A stretch of 64,000 bases of DNA. Source: Hyphomicrobiales bacterium. GTDB lineage: Bacteria; Pseudomonadota; Alphaproteobacteria; Rhizobiales; Beijerinckiaceae. The DNA lies in NCBI GenBank assembly GCA_947454055.1, contig CANGIS010000003.1, positions 62,001 to 126,000 on the forward strand, given 5' to 3'. Positions within the stretch are counted from its first letter, which is position 1. Each line of letters starts with the position of its first letter. The position numbers and the translations under genes are program-made. Shown here one piece after another: positions 1 through 11,177 of this stretch. The notes under the pieces are model-generated. The model had not been told where the DNA came from. It made no database searches and worked only from the letters and a program-made list of their open reading frames with translations.

Positions 1-327
1 AATGTCGAGGCGTTTGGCGTGGCGGGTATCACCAAAGTCTATCGGCGGGACGCGACCTATATGGGGCCGGTGTCACCCGCCGAACCCTTCTCGCTCGTCT
101 TTTGCGATCCGCCCTATGGCAAAGGCTTGGCCAAGCTCGCGCTCGCCTCAGCCCTTAAAGGCGGTTGGCTCACGCCTGATGCGCTCGTCATCATCGAGGA
201 GCGCGCCAATCAGATCGACATTTTGCCCGAGGGCTTTCATGTCATCGAAGAACGCGTGTACGGCTTAACCAAGCTGGTCTTTGCGGGCCTCGACCGTCCG
301 GATGGCACCACCGAAGGTCTGAATTGA
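1..327 (+). CDS. rsmD: 16S rRNA (guanine966-N2)-methyltransferase RsmD, C-terminal part
   Basis: The reading frame is open from base 1, so only the last 108 residues are present. RsmD methylates G966 of 16S rRNA during 30S assembly using S-adenosylmethionine. The visible part holds the family's catalytic loop DPPYGKGL (fragment residues 36-43), the N6/N2-methyltransferase signature that places the target guanine. After it comes a strand-helix-strand pattern (ALVIIEE, YGLTKLVFA) typical of the end of this Rossmann fold. The stop is TGA at 325-327. The missing start lies upstream of the window. Family assignment is firm; the specific target site is inferred from homology. Confidence 0.88.
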   Translation, partial: NVEAFGVAGITKVYRRDATYMGPVSPAEPFSLVFCDPPYGKGLAKLALASALKGGWLTPDALVIIEERANQIDILPEGFHVIEERVYGLTKLVFAGLDRPDGTTEGLN

Positions 328-390
328 GATAATCCTCATTGGCCCTTCCGTTACGATGCGAGCTAGCAATTCCGCGAAAGGGAGTGGGTC

Positions 391-795
391 ATGACCAGCG
401 CACATAAGCTAAGGACGGGTGGTTGTCTGTGTGGAGCCGTTAAGTTCACGGTCGACGCGCCGATGCGCGAGGTTATTGCCTGCCATTGCGGACAATGCCG
501 CAAGACTACGGGCAATTTCTTGGCCGCCTCCAATGCGCCCGTCCAGAGCGTTACCTTTGTTTCAGATAGCGGGCTGGCCTGGTTCAAATCGTCGGAAAAG
601 GCCGAGCGTGGCTTTTGTAAAACATGCGGCAGCAATCTCTTCTGGCGGGAATTCAACAGCGACACGATTTCAATCACGGCCGGATCGCTCGATGGGGCAA
701 CGGGGCTCCACATTGCCGAGCATATTTATGTCGGTGATAAGCCGGATTGGTACGAAATTACCGACGGCAAGCCGCAATTTACGGTCTGGCGCTGA
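391..795 (+). CDS. GFA-family (CENP-V/GFA domain) zinc-binding protein
   Basis: This 134-residue protein has the full GFA fold pattern: Cys12-x-Cys14, then Cys31-x-Cys33-x2-Cys36 in CHCGQC, then Cys76-x2-Cys79 in FCKTCG followed by SNLFW. These cysteines bind two zinc ions in the family. The founding member was described as a glutathione-dependent formaldehyde-activating enzyme (S-hydroxymethylglutathione synthase), but most paralogues have no proven reaction, so no substrate is assigned. A Shine-Dalgarno-like GGGAG lies about 7 bases before the ATG. The gene stands alone between rsmD and the hydantoinase-like gene, all on one strand. There is no signal peptide, so it is expected to be cytoplasmic. 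Confidence 0.82.
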   Translation: MTSAHKLRTGGCLCGAVKFTVDAPMREVIACHCGQCRKTTGNFLAASNAPVQSVTFVSDSGLAWFKSSEKAERGFCKTCGSNLFWREFNSDTISITAGSLDGATGLHIAEHIYVGDKPDWYEITDGKPQFTVWR

Positions 796-842
796 CCTTC
801 AAGCGTATGCGTAATCATTGACGGGTTTGGGTATAATTTCTG

Positions 843-2846
843 ATGGCGCTTCTTTTAGGCATTGATACCGGTGGCACCTATACGGATGCCGTGCTGTTTA
901 ACGATCAAACCGGATGGGTGGTGGCGAAAGCCAAATCGCTGACCACGCGGCATGATCTTGCCATCGGTATTTCCGGTGCTGTGGACAGCGTGATTGCACT
1001 GTCGAAAACCGAGCCATCGGCGATTGAGCTTGTCTCGCTTTCCACCACACTTGCCACCAATGCGTTGGTGGAAGGCCAGCAGCGCCGCATCGGTCTGGTG
1101 ATGATCGGCTTTGGTGAAGCGGATGTGAAGCGCGCGGGGCTTGATACAGCGCTCGGCAATGATCCGATGGCGCGCATTGGCGGTGGCCATACCGTTACCG
1201 GTGACGCGGCCATGCCGCTCGATACCGCAGCGCTTGAGCGCTGGCTTTCCGCTGAGGGCAGCACGGTGACGGGCTATGCGATTGCCGGCTATTTCTCGAC
1301 GCGCAATCCCGAGCATGAAATTGCCGCCCGCGAGTTCATTCGTGCGCGCACGCATCTACCCGTTACCTGCAGCCACGAATTGACCAGCCAGCTTGACGGT
1401 CCTCGCCGCGCGCTGACGTGCCTGCTCAACGCGCGTCTTGTGCCGCTGATTGATGGCTTGATTGCTGCAACCGGACGTTTTCTCGATGCCCGCGGTATTC
1501 AAGCGCCTGTCATGGTGGTGCGCGGCGACGGCGCGCTGATTGCCGCCGATGTGGCGCGTGAACGGCCCATCGAGACGATCCTGTCCGGCCCCGCTGCGAC
1601 TTTGGTGGGTGCTGCCTTTTTGACCGGATCGCAAGACGCGCTTGTCTCCGATATTGGCGGCACGACAACCGACATTGCGGTCATGAAAAACGGCACACCT
1701 CGGCTGGATCCGTTGGGCGCTCGCGTCGGCGGGTTCCAGACCATGGTGCAGGCGGTGGCGATGCGGACCATCGGCTTGGGTGGTGACAGCGAAGTCCGCC
1801 TTGTCGAAGAAGGGCTGAATATCGCCATGGAGCTTGGCCCGCGTCGCGCGATGCCGGTGAGCCTGTTGGCGATGGATCACCGTGCGATGGTGCATCAGGC
1901 GCTGGATCGGCAATTGCGTGCCGAAGTGGCGCGTGCAACCGACGCCCGCTTTATCGTGCCGATGCCGGTAACCGATGCCGCACGGGCGGGTTTATCCACG
2001 GCGGAAGCAGCGCTTCTTGCCAAGATCGGCGATACGCCGAAGCCGGTTGATCAAGTGGCCGAAACCCGCACCGAATTGGGTGCGCTGACCCGTCTTGTGA
2101 CGAATGGCTTGGTGATGATGTCGGCCCTGACGCCCTCGGACGCTGCCCATGTGCTCGGCATCCACGATGTATGGGATAGCGAGGCCGCCCGTCTCTCAGC
2201 CGAGCTCGCCAGCCGCCGCCGTGGCGGCAAGGGCGAAGTGTTGTTCGAGTCATCTGAGGCGGTAGCGCACGCGATTATCAAAAAACTGGTTCGCCGCTCG
2301 GCGGAAGCCCTGATCGATGTGGCACTCGATGAAGACGGCTACAAACTCGACCGGCCAAGCCTGCATCCTTTGATCATCGCGTCGCTTGATAAAAAGCGCG
2401 GAGTTTCCTCCATTCGGTTCGATTTCAACCTGCCGATTATCGGCGTGGGGGCCTCCGCCCCGACCTATTATCCGATGATTGGCGAGTTGCTGGAAAGCGC
2501 CGTCGTGATGCCCGAACATGCCGATGTCGCCAACGCTCTTGGCGCGGTGGTGGGTCATGTGAAAATCACGGGCGAAAGCGTAATTTTGTCACCGGGCTCC
2601 GGCCGCTATCGCGTACACGGCCCCGCCGCCCAGCATGATTTCCATGCGCTGGAGGCCGCAGCCGAAGCGGCTATCGCGGGCTTACGCGCCGATATTCTCC
2701 TCCGCGCCGAGGCCGCCGGTGCCGATAATGCCGAGATTGTCATCGACCGCAAAGATGTCTCCGCCTTCACCGACGGGCAGGAAATTTTTGTCGAAAGCCG
2801 GATTACAGCGGTTGCCACGGGTCGGCCACGCTTGGTGAAGGTTTAG
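843..2846 (+). CDS. Hydantoinase/oxoprolinase family protein (HyuA-like)
   Basis: A 667-residue protein of the ASKHA-fold hydantoinase A / 5-oxoprolinase family, which couples ATP use to opening or carboxylation of cyclic amides and ketones. The N-terminal phosphate loop GIDTGGTYTD (residues 6-15) and the later DIGGTTTDIAV near residue 271 are the family's nucleotide-binding motifs, with SGPAAT near 249 between them. HyuA usually works with a HyuB partner. No HyuB gene is adjacent here, so this copy may act alone or with a distant partner. It lies 83 bases upstream of mutA on the same strand. Whether it belongs to propionate metabolism is not shown. The substrate is unknown. Confidence 0.8.
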   Translation: MALLLGIDTGGTYTDAVLFNDQTGWVVAKAKSLTTRHDLAIGISGAVDSVIALSKTEPSAIELVSLSTTLATNALVEGQQRRIGLVMIGFGEADVKRAGLDTALGNDPMARIGGGHTVTGDAAMPLDTAALERWLSAEGSTVTGYAIAGYFSTRNPEHEIAAREFIRARTHLPVTCSHELTSQLDGPRRALTCLLNARLVPLIDGLIAATGRFLDARGIQAPVMVVRGDGALIAADVARERPIETILSGPAATLVGAAFLTGSQDALVSDIGGTTTDIAVMKNGTPRLDPLGARVGGFQTMVQAVAMRTIGLGGDSEVRLVEEGLNIAMELGPRRAMPVSLLAMDHRAMVHQALDRQLRAEVARATDARFIVPMPVTDAARAGLSTAEAALLAKIGDTPKPVDQVAETRTELGALTRLVTNGLVMMSALTPSDAAHVLGIHDVWDSEAARLSAELASRRRGGKGEVLFESSEAVAHAIIKKLVRRSAEALIDVALDEDGYKLDRPSLHPLIIASLDKKRGVSSIRFDFNLPIIGVGASAPTYYPMIGELLESAVVMPEHADVANALGAVVGHVKITGESVILSPGSGRYRVHGPAAQHDFHALEAAAEAAIAGLRADILLRAEAAGADNAEIVIDRKDVSAFTDGQEIFVESRITAVATGRPRLVKV

Positions 2847-2929
2847 CCTTCGCTTTCTCCATCGAAAGGCGAGGTGGCCTCGCGCCCTCCCTTTATGCCA
2901 TTGTGCCGCCCGATTAAGGGGGATAAGGC

Positions 2930-4377
2930 ATGGCGTTTGCGTTGAATGATCCAATCGTGACGGACGAAGCCCAATGGCGCAAACGCGCCGAGGCGGTGTT
3001 GAAGGGGGCGGATTTTGAAGCCCTTCTGACGTCGAAAACCGCTGACGGCATCCGCATCGCCCCGCTTTATGCCAAGGCTACGTCTCACACGCCGGTCATC
3101 GGACGCGCACCTGGGGCTGCGTGGTCGATCATCAGCCGCATTGATAATCCCGATGCGCCACAAGCCAATGCCCAAGCCTTGCAGGATTTGGAGAACGGAT
3201 CGAACGGTCTCTCTCTCGTCTTTGAAAATGCCATCGGCGCTTATGGCTTTGGTCTGCCCGCGAAAGCCGATGTTATCACGGAGGCCTTGAAGGGCATTTA
3301 TCTCGACGCCGGTATCGAGATCGCGCTGGATTGTGGCCCGCGCGGTCGCGATGCGGCCCATGCGTTTGCGGACGCCTGTCAAACGCTCGATTTTCCAGCC
3401 AATACGGTGAACATTCGCTTCGGTCTCAATCCGGTCGGACTTGGTGCGCGCGATGGTGCGTTTCCCGCCTCGGGTGAAAAAATGGCATCGAATGTTGCAG
3501 CCAGCGTCCGTGATTTAATGGCCCAAGGCTTTGCCGGTCCCTTCCTGGCTGCCGATGGGCGGGTTGTACATCAGGCCGGTGGCTCGGAAGCGCAGGAACT
3601 GGCCTTTGTGTTAGCCAACGCGATCTTCTATCTCCGCGCGCTGGAAGCATCAGGCCTCGCGCTTGAAGATGCGCGCGGCATGATCGAGTTTCGCTTGGCG
3701 TCGGATGCCGATCAATTTTTATCCATCGTCAAACATCGCGCGTTACGCAAACTCTGGGCGAGCATCGAGCAGCAATGCGGGCTGGTCCCGAAGCCGATCC
3801 TGCTGACCTCGGAAACGGCGTTTCGCATGATGAGCCGTCGCGATCCGCATGTGAATTTATTGCGGGCGGGCATGGGTTGTTTTGCGGCGGCGATTGGTGG
3901 CGCGGACGCGATCACCGTCTTACCGTTCACCAACGCGCTAGGCCTTCCCGAGCCCTTTGCCCGCAGGCTCGCCCGCAACACGCAATTGGTGTTGCTGGAG
4001 GAAGCCCATCTCGCCAGCGTCAGCGATCCCGTCGCCGGCGCGGGTGGCTATGAGACACTGACCGATGAACTTGTGTCTGAGGCGTGGAAACAGTTTCAAA
4101 CCATGGAAGAAGAGGGCGGTATTGTTGCCTCGCTGATTGCGGGTGCCTTGCAGCCGCGCATCGCGTCTGCCCGCGCGGCACGCGAGGCGGCCTTGGTCGA
4201 GAAAAAAGCAGGGATGGTGGGTGTTACCGCCTATCTCGACGCTCAGGCCAAATCGGTCGAAGTCTTGGCGCCCATGCCAGTAAAATCTGCTGGTCCAACG
4301 CCGCAGTTTCCGCCCTTGGTGCCTATCCGACTATCCGAGCCCTTTGAGGCCGAAACCCCTCATGCAGGAGCGGCCGC

Positions 4378-4381
<4 letters not shown>
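2930..4381 (+). CDS. mutA: Methylmalonyl-CoA mutase small (beta) subunit
   Basis: Encodes the non-catalytic partner (483 residues) of heterodimeric methylmalonyl-CoA mutase, which interconverts succinyl-CoA and (R)-methylmalonyl-CoA. It keeps the TIM-barrel mutase domain, including [15 protein letters not shown] and [10 protein letters not shown] near residues 343-370, matching the equivalent region in the large subunit ([22 protein letters not shown]). It ends soon after the barrel in a Pro-rich tail (residues about 440-483) and has no recognisable B12-binding domain, so it cannot hold cobalamin by itself. A strong AAGGGGGATAAGG ribosome site precedes the ATG. The stop overlaps the mutB start by four bases (ATGA), indicating coupled translation. 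Confidence 0.88.
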
Positions 4382-6531
<2,150 letters not shown>

Positions 6532-6570
6532 GGTGAACGACCCCCGATTTACCGCGGGCCGAGGGCTACG

Positions 6571-7674
6571 TCATTGGCCCTGAAACGATTGCGCCTGTCT
6601 TGCATCATCGGGTGGTGTGGCCAGCTGCGCGCCAATCGCCCGCACCGCGGCGGGAGCCTCGGCGAAGGTGCCATGACGGAAATAATCGCTCGTATCCGTG
6701 TTGCTGAGGTCATAGACGCGCACGCCCAATTTGGTGATTTCGGCGCGCTGCTCCTTATCCGACGGATCAAGCGCTCCAACCCGTTTGCGGTCGCCCGCCA
6801 GCGTACTTGAAATCGACAGGGCCTTATCGTCGGCAGCGGCAAAAATCGACACGCGGGCATAGGCGCCGACGCGGCCAAGCTGTTGTTTGAACACGTCCAG
6901 ATCGATGTCGGGGGCGGCCAACATCACTTCGCCCAGATGGCCGTAAAGATCGCCCTGTCCGGCAAGGGATGCTTCCCGAAGCGCTTCCATGGTCAGCCAG
7001 GTGCCCATAGAATGGGCGAGGACATGGATGCGGCCAATGCCGGGCAGCGTGCCAAGCTCGGCCAGCACCTGATGCAGATCATCCCGCGAAGCGGTGGCAT
7101 TGTCCTTATCGGCCCCATAGGCGAGAAATTTGTTCTGCGACGGCCAGGTGAACAGCACCGGAACGCCGGTAAAGCCCGAATCCGTCGCGATCTGCGCCAG
7201 CCGGAAGCGCGCTTCGTCATAGCCGGTGTTGAAACCGTGGACATAGACCAGCACATCGCGGCTGGCCCCGACGCGGCCAGAGAGCTGCGTGGCGATTTCA
7301 TTGCGGAAACTGTCGTGGTCCAGCACGCGTTGGCCGACAAATACGAAATGCGATTTACGGCTCTCGCTGCCCCAGCTTGGCCGTTCGATCATACCGGCTT
7401 GGTGGTCTTTCGGGATGCTGATCAAATTCATCAGATAATTTGTCGTTGGCGATAAATCAGCCGATACGCTGCCATCCGGTCCCATTTTGCGGGTCGTCGC
7501 GATAAAAATCGGCATAACATCACCCGTCGTCGGTGCCGCCGAGGCCGATGGCGACAGCCCGTTCGAAAACCGCTCGCCCGCGCTGGAGCAGGCAGCCAGT
7601 GCCAGCACGGCAAGGCCCGCCAAAACGAGATGGATGGCTCTGCCGGGGCGCAGCGAAGCGGAACGATGGAGCAT
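6571..7674 (-). CDS. Alpha/beta-hydrolase lipoprotein (DUF900 family)
   Basis: Chosen start is the ATG at 7674, which has an AAGGA ribosome site about 11 bases upstream; the frame continues to a TTG at 7713, which would give an odd 13-residue extension. From this start there are 367 residues with a lipoprotein signal: basic N-terminus, hydrophobic stretch and lipobox LAAC with Cys29. The hydrolase domain has VLVYVHGFNTGYDEARF (oxyanion strand), FTWPSQ and the nucleophile elbow AHSMG. This is the DUF900 esterase/lipase-like family and no substrate is known. It is probably anchored in the outer or inner membrane facing the periplasm. It is convergent with mutB, and nothing suggests a shared function. 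Confidence 0.82.
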   Translation of the reverse strand: MLHRSASLRPGRAIHLVLAGLAVLALAACSSAGERFSNGLSPSASAAPTTGDVMPIFIATTRKMGPDGSVSADLSPTTNYLMNLISIPKDHQAGMIERPSWGSESRKSHFVFVGQRVLDHDSFRNEIATQLSGRVGASRDVLVYVHGFNTGYDEARFRLAQIATDSGFTGVPVLFTWPSQNKFLAYGADKDNATASRDDLHQVLAELGTLPGIGRIHVLAHSMGTWLTMEALREASLAGQGDLYGHLGEVMLAAPDIDLDVFKQQLGRVGAYARVSIFAAADDKALSISSTLAGDRKRVGALDPSDKEQRAEITKLGVRVYDLSNTDTSDYFRHGTFAEAPAAVRAIGAQLATPPDDARQAQSFQGQ

Positions 7675-7762
7675 GACGGGGTGTTTCCTTGAATAAGACG
7701 CGGGTTTGGCCAAGCGTCGTCCTATCGGCCAATCGTGACCAGATTAGGACGACAGGCTAACC

Positions 7763-8773
7763 TCAGCCCTTGAGTAATGCGCCCGCCGCCCGAATGGAGC
7801 CGACCGTCATGCCATTCCAGTTCGTCAACACGGGCCAGGCCTTGGCATCAAAGCCCGCTTTGGTCGCCTCATCCATGGGCAAATAGCGATGAAGAACGCC
7901 CGCCAACATCGCCTGTGCGGCACGGCCTTCGCCGTCATCGGCCTTGAGCGCAATACCCAATCCAAGCTCAGGAATCGCGGCACAATAAACGCCTTCGGCG
8001 CCGGTTTTCATGAAAACGCGCTCGCCAAACAGTTCCATGGCGACGGTATCCAGACGACCGGTACCGGCGACCATAAACGGGTTGGCGGCAACGGCCTCGC
8101 GGATGCGCTTGACGGCTTTTGCCCGTTCCGGCTTCAACCCGATGCCGGTACCCACCCGCGCAAAGCCCAATGCGATGGCCTTCAGCGGCACAGCATAGGT
8201 CGGAATCGAGCAGCCATCGGTGCCCGTATACTCGTCAAGGAAATTGAAGCCCGTGATTTCCTCGCCGGCCGCGCGGATTTCACGCTGTACGCGGTGGTCG
8301 GGGCGAATATAGCCGGCTGGATCTTCGTCCAGTCCGCAGGACAGGCAAATAAAGCCTGAATGCTTGCCGGAGCAGTTATTGTGCAGGGCGCTGGGCTTCT
8401 TGCCCGATGCCGCCAGCGCCCGTTCGGCGTGGCCCGACACCGGCCAATGCGCGCCACATTCGAGACAGGATTCATCACGGCCCGCTTTTTTCAGCATACC
8501 GCGCGCCGTCTCGACATGCTCCGGTTCGCCCGAATGGGAGGAAACCGCCAGTGCAATTTCCTTCGGGGTTAAGCCGAAACGGTCGGCTGCACCGCTTTCG
8601 AGCAAGGGCAGCGCTTGGAACACTTTGACCGCCGAGCGCGGGAAAACGGGCGTATCAATATCGCCCAAGGATAACACGATACCGCCATCGGCATCGACGA
8701 CGGCAAGGGAACCGCGATGACGCGATTCAACCGCTTGGCCTCTGAGGACTTCAACGAGGACTGGATTATCCAT
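7763..8773 (-). CDS. L-asparaginase (Rhizobium etli type / thermolabile, L-asparaginase II family)
   Basis: A 336-residue protein of the asparaginase II family founded by the R. etli enzyme, unrelated to the E. coli AnsA/AnsB fold. Signatures are RHRGSLAVVD, FPRSAVKVFQALPLLESG, the SHSGEPEH block near residue 95, NNCSGKHSGFICL near 145 and EYTGTDGCSIPTYAVPL. It should hydrolyse asparagine to aspartate and ammonia in the cytoplasm, since no signal peptide is seen. The ATG has a good GGAGAATG ribosome site. It is divergent from ugd with 183 bases between them. Confident for the family; catalysis is inferred by homology. Confidence 0.88.
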   Translation of the reverse strand: MDNPVLVEVLRGQAVESRHRGSLAVVDADGGIVLSLGDIDTPVFPRSAVKVFQALPLLESGAADRFGLTPKEIALAVSSHSGEPEHVETARGMLKKAGRDESCLECGAHWPVSGHAERALAASGKKPSALHNNCSGKHSGFICLSCGLDEDPAGYIRPDHRVQREIRAAGEEITGFNFLDEYTGTDGCSIPTYAVPLKAIALGFARVGTGIGLKPERAKAVKRIREAVAANPFMVAGTGRLDTVAMELFGERVFMKTGAEGVYCAAIPELGLGIALKADDGEGRAAQAMLAGVLHRYLPMDEATKAGFDAKAWPVLTNWNGMTVGSIRAAGALLKG

Positions 8774-8956
8774 GGTATCATTCTCCGTGTTCGGGGGACG
8801 CCTGACGGGGAACCCGCTAAAAAGCGCCCCGACCTTTTATATCCTTGCGTGTAAGCGAAGATGCGTGTGAAGGAAAGCTGTCACATTTGACGTTCATGAA
8901 GGGGTTGGGCCGTTCAGTTACGGCTTTGAGGCGCGGATTCGTCGGGAGTATTTCGG

Positions 8957-10261
8957 ATGCGGATTACAATGATAGGGGCAGGCTATGTCGGCTTGGTATC
9001 TGGAGCCTGTTTTGCCGATTTCGGCCATTTCGTCACCTGCATGGATTCGAATCCGGACAAAATAGCAGCCTTAAATCTTGGCCAAATGCCCATTTTCGAG
9101 CCAGGCCTCGCGGAACTTGTCGCCAAAAATGTGCGGGATGGCCGGCTGGTTTTTTCCGCCGATCTCGACACGGCGATAGCCGGAGCGGATGCCATTTTCA
9201 TTGCCGTGGGCACTCCTTCCCGGCGGGGCGATGGCCATGCTGATCTGTCCTATGTCTATGCAGCCGCCCGCGACATTGCGGAACGAACCGATGGCAAGGC
9301 GATCATTGTTACGAAATCGACCGTTCCCGTCGGTACCGGCGACGAGGTCGAACGCATCATGCGTGAAATTCGTCCCGAGCTTGAAATTGCGGTGGTCTCC
9401 AACCCCGAATTTTTACGCGAAGGGGCCGCCATCGGTGACTTCAAACGACCGGACCGCATCGTCATCGGCACCCATGATGAACATGCCCGCCGTGTGATGA
9501 CCGAAATCTATCGGCCGCTCTATCTTAACGAGCCGCCTTTGCTGTTTACCGACCGGCGGACCTCCGAATTGATCAAATATGCCGCCAACGCGTTTTTGGC
9601 GGTAAAAATTACCTTCATCAACGAGATTGCCGATTTGTGCGAGCAGGTCGGGGCCAATGTGCAGGAAGTTGCGCGGGGCATCGGGCTTGATAATCGGATC
9701 GGGGCCAAATTTCTGCATCCCGGCCCCGGCTATGGCGGCTCCTGCTTTCCCAAAGATACGCAGGCGCTCGTCAAAACCGCACAGGATTCGGGCGTGCCGT
9801 TGCGCATCGTCGAAACTGTCGTTTCCGTCAACGACCAGCGCAAGCGGGGTATGGCGCGGCGCATCCTGAAGGCTTCCGGCGGTGACGTGCGCGGTAAAAC
9901 CATCGCCATTTTGGGCCTTACCTTCAAGCCGAACACCGATGATATGCGGGACGCCCCCTCGATCGCCCTGATAACCGCGCTTCAGGACATGGGCGCCAAT
10001 ATCAGGGCCTATGATCCGGTAGGTATCGAGCAGGCATCGCATTATTTGACCAAGGTCGACTTTGCCACAGACGCCTATTCCTGCGCCGACGGTGCCGATG
10101 CGCTGGTGATTGTTACCGAATGGGACGCTTTCCGCGCCTTGGATCTGGACCGGATCAAAGCACTCCTCAAAGAGCCGTTGATCGTCGACCTTCGCAACAT
10201 TTATCGCCCTGCCGATATTCGCGCCAAGGGCTTTCGCTATGTCAGCGTCGGGCGGCCGTGA
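8957..10261 (+). CDS. ugd: UDP-glucose 6-dehydrogenase
   Basis: A 434-residue NAD-dependent dehydrogenase that makes UDP-glucuronate, a precursor of exopolysaccharide and surface glycans. The N-terminal Rossmann motif is IGAGYVGLVSG (residues 6-16). The active-site block GPGYGGSCFPKD contains the catalytic Cys at residue 263, and the C-terminal UDP-binding domain has LGLTFKPNTDDMRDAPS. A GGGAG ribosome site precedes the ATG. No polysaccharide gene cluster follows; the next gene is a small Lrp-type domain. The length matches bacterial Ugd/RkpK. UDP-mannose-type relatives cannot be excluded by sequence alone, but the motifs favour UDP-glucose. Confidence 0.93.
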   Translation: MRITMIGAGYVGLVSGACFADFGHFVTCMDSNPDKIAALNLGQMPIFEPGLAELVAKNVRDGRLVFSADLDTAIAGADAIFIAVGTPSRRGDGHADLSYVYAAARDIAERTDGKAIIVTKSTVPVGTGDEVERIMREIRPELEIAVVSNPEFLREGAAIGDFKRPDRIVIGTHDEHARRVMTEIYRPLYLNEPPLLFTDRRTSELIKYAANAFLAVKITFINEIADLCEQVGANVQEVARGIGLDNRIGAKFLHPGPGYGGSCFPKDTQALVKTAQDSGVPLRIVETVVSVNDQRKRGMARRILKASGGDVRGKTIAILGLTFKPNTDDMRDAPSIALITALQDMGANIRAYDPVGIEQASHYLTKVDFATDAYSCADGADALVIVTEWDAFRALDLDRIKALLKEPLIVDLRNIYRPADIRAKGFRYVSVGRP

Positions 10262-10308
10262 TAGGATGAACCGGAAACGCCGGCTTCGATGGATAAAGGA
10301 TAAGAGCG

Positions 10309-10545
10309 ATGCAAACCTTCTTCGTTGAAATCAAATGCCAGCTTGGCAAAACCTATGATGTGGCAAGCCGGCTGGCGGATTCCGAAATTGCGTCGGAGAT
10401 CCATTCGGTGGCGGGCGCGTTTGATATTCTGGCCAAGTTTCACGTCGATGATGGCGTCGATATCGGCCATTTCGTGGGCGAAAAGGTGCAGGTCATTCCG
10501 GGCATTATGGACACCCGAACGCTGATTGCCTTCAAAGCGTTCTGA
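10309..10545 (+). CDS. Stand-alone Lrp/AsnC ligand-binding (RAM) domain protein
   Basis: A small 78-residue protein equal to the C-terminal RAM domain of Lrp/AsnC regulators without the helix-turn-helix. It begins with the beta strand TFFVEIKCQLG, has the central segment EIHSVAGAFDILAKFHVDD and ends in IPGIMDTRTLIAFKAF, the common closing pattern of the family. Stand-alone RAM proteins form ring oligomers and may bind amino acids, but they do not bind DNA by themselves. An AAGAGCG ribosome site is present. It is 47 bases after ugd and converges with the mogA-like gene, separated by five bases. Its role is unknown. Confidence 0.8.
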   Translation: MQTFFVEIKCQLGKTYDVASRLADSEIASEIHSVAGAFDILAKFHVDDGVDIGHFVGEKVQVIPGIMDTRTLIAFKAF

Positions 10546-10550
10546 CCCCG

Positions 10551-11099
10551 TTACGCTTTGGGCCGGAAAGCGATGCAGAAATCCGGATTGGTTTCGAGCC
10601 GGTCGCCGCCGATCAAATCGATGCAATAGGGGACGGCGGCAAACACGGCATCCAGGCAGGTCCGGATGGCGGAGGGCTTGCCCGGCAAATTGATGATCAG
10701 GCTTTGGCCGCGTATTCCGGCGCTCTGGCGGGACAAAATCGCGGTCGGCACTTCCCTGAGGCTGGCCGTCCGCATCAGTTCACCAAATCCGGGCATCATT
10801 TTTTGGCAAACGGCCTCGGTCGCCTCCGGTGTCACGTCGCGTAACGCCGGGCCCGTTCCCCCTGTGGTGAGGATGAGCGAACAGGCTTGCTGATCGGCCA
10901 GATCGACCAGGGCCTTCTCGATCAGGGCCTGTTCATCGGGGATGGTCACCGAAACCGCGCGCCACGGCGTGGCTAACAGGTCATTCAAGGCGGCGATAAT
11001 GCCGGGCCCGCCTTTATCCTCATATTCGCCCCGATAGGCACGATCGGATATGGTCAGAATGCCTATGCGCACGGGCAATTTGTCTTGGGCAGTTGTCAT
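10551..11099 (-). CDS. mog: Molybdopterin adenylyltransferase, MogA-like
   Basis: The frame runs open far upstream, but the domain starts at the ATG at 11099, giving 182 residues and leaving cysQ's promoter side free. The protein adenylylates molybdopterin before molybdate insertion. Family signatures are IGILTISDRAYRGEYEDKGGP near the N-terminus, LILTTGGTGPALRDVTPEAT in the middle (GGTG substrate loop) and GFGELMR, ILSRQSAGIRGQSLIINLPGKP near the C-terminus. It is divergent from cysQ. The long upstream extension of the frame overlaps cysQ antisense and is not real coding. Confidence 0.88.
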   Translation of the reverse strand: MTTAQDKLPVRIGILTISDRAYRGEYEDKGGPGIIAALNDLLATPWRAVSVTIPDEQALIEKALVDLADQQACSLILTTGGTGPALRDVTPEATEAVCQKMMPGFGELMRTASLREVPTAILSRQSAGIRGQSLIINLPGKPSAIRTCLDAVFAAVPYCIDLIGGDRLETNPDFCIAFRPKA

Positions 11100-11177
11100 A
11101 GAGTGTGGCCTTGCATTATCGAGGTCGTTATGGCGTAGCGCGAACCGTGCCGGTCGAGCAACCAAAGGATCGAGGGT

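Noticed and set aside
796-842. TATAAT-like promoter before the hydantoinase-like gene
   Set aside because: The TATAAT is only a few bases from the ATG and the possible -35 box TTGACG is eight bases away, so spacing does not fit a promoter for this start.
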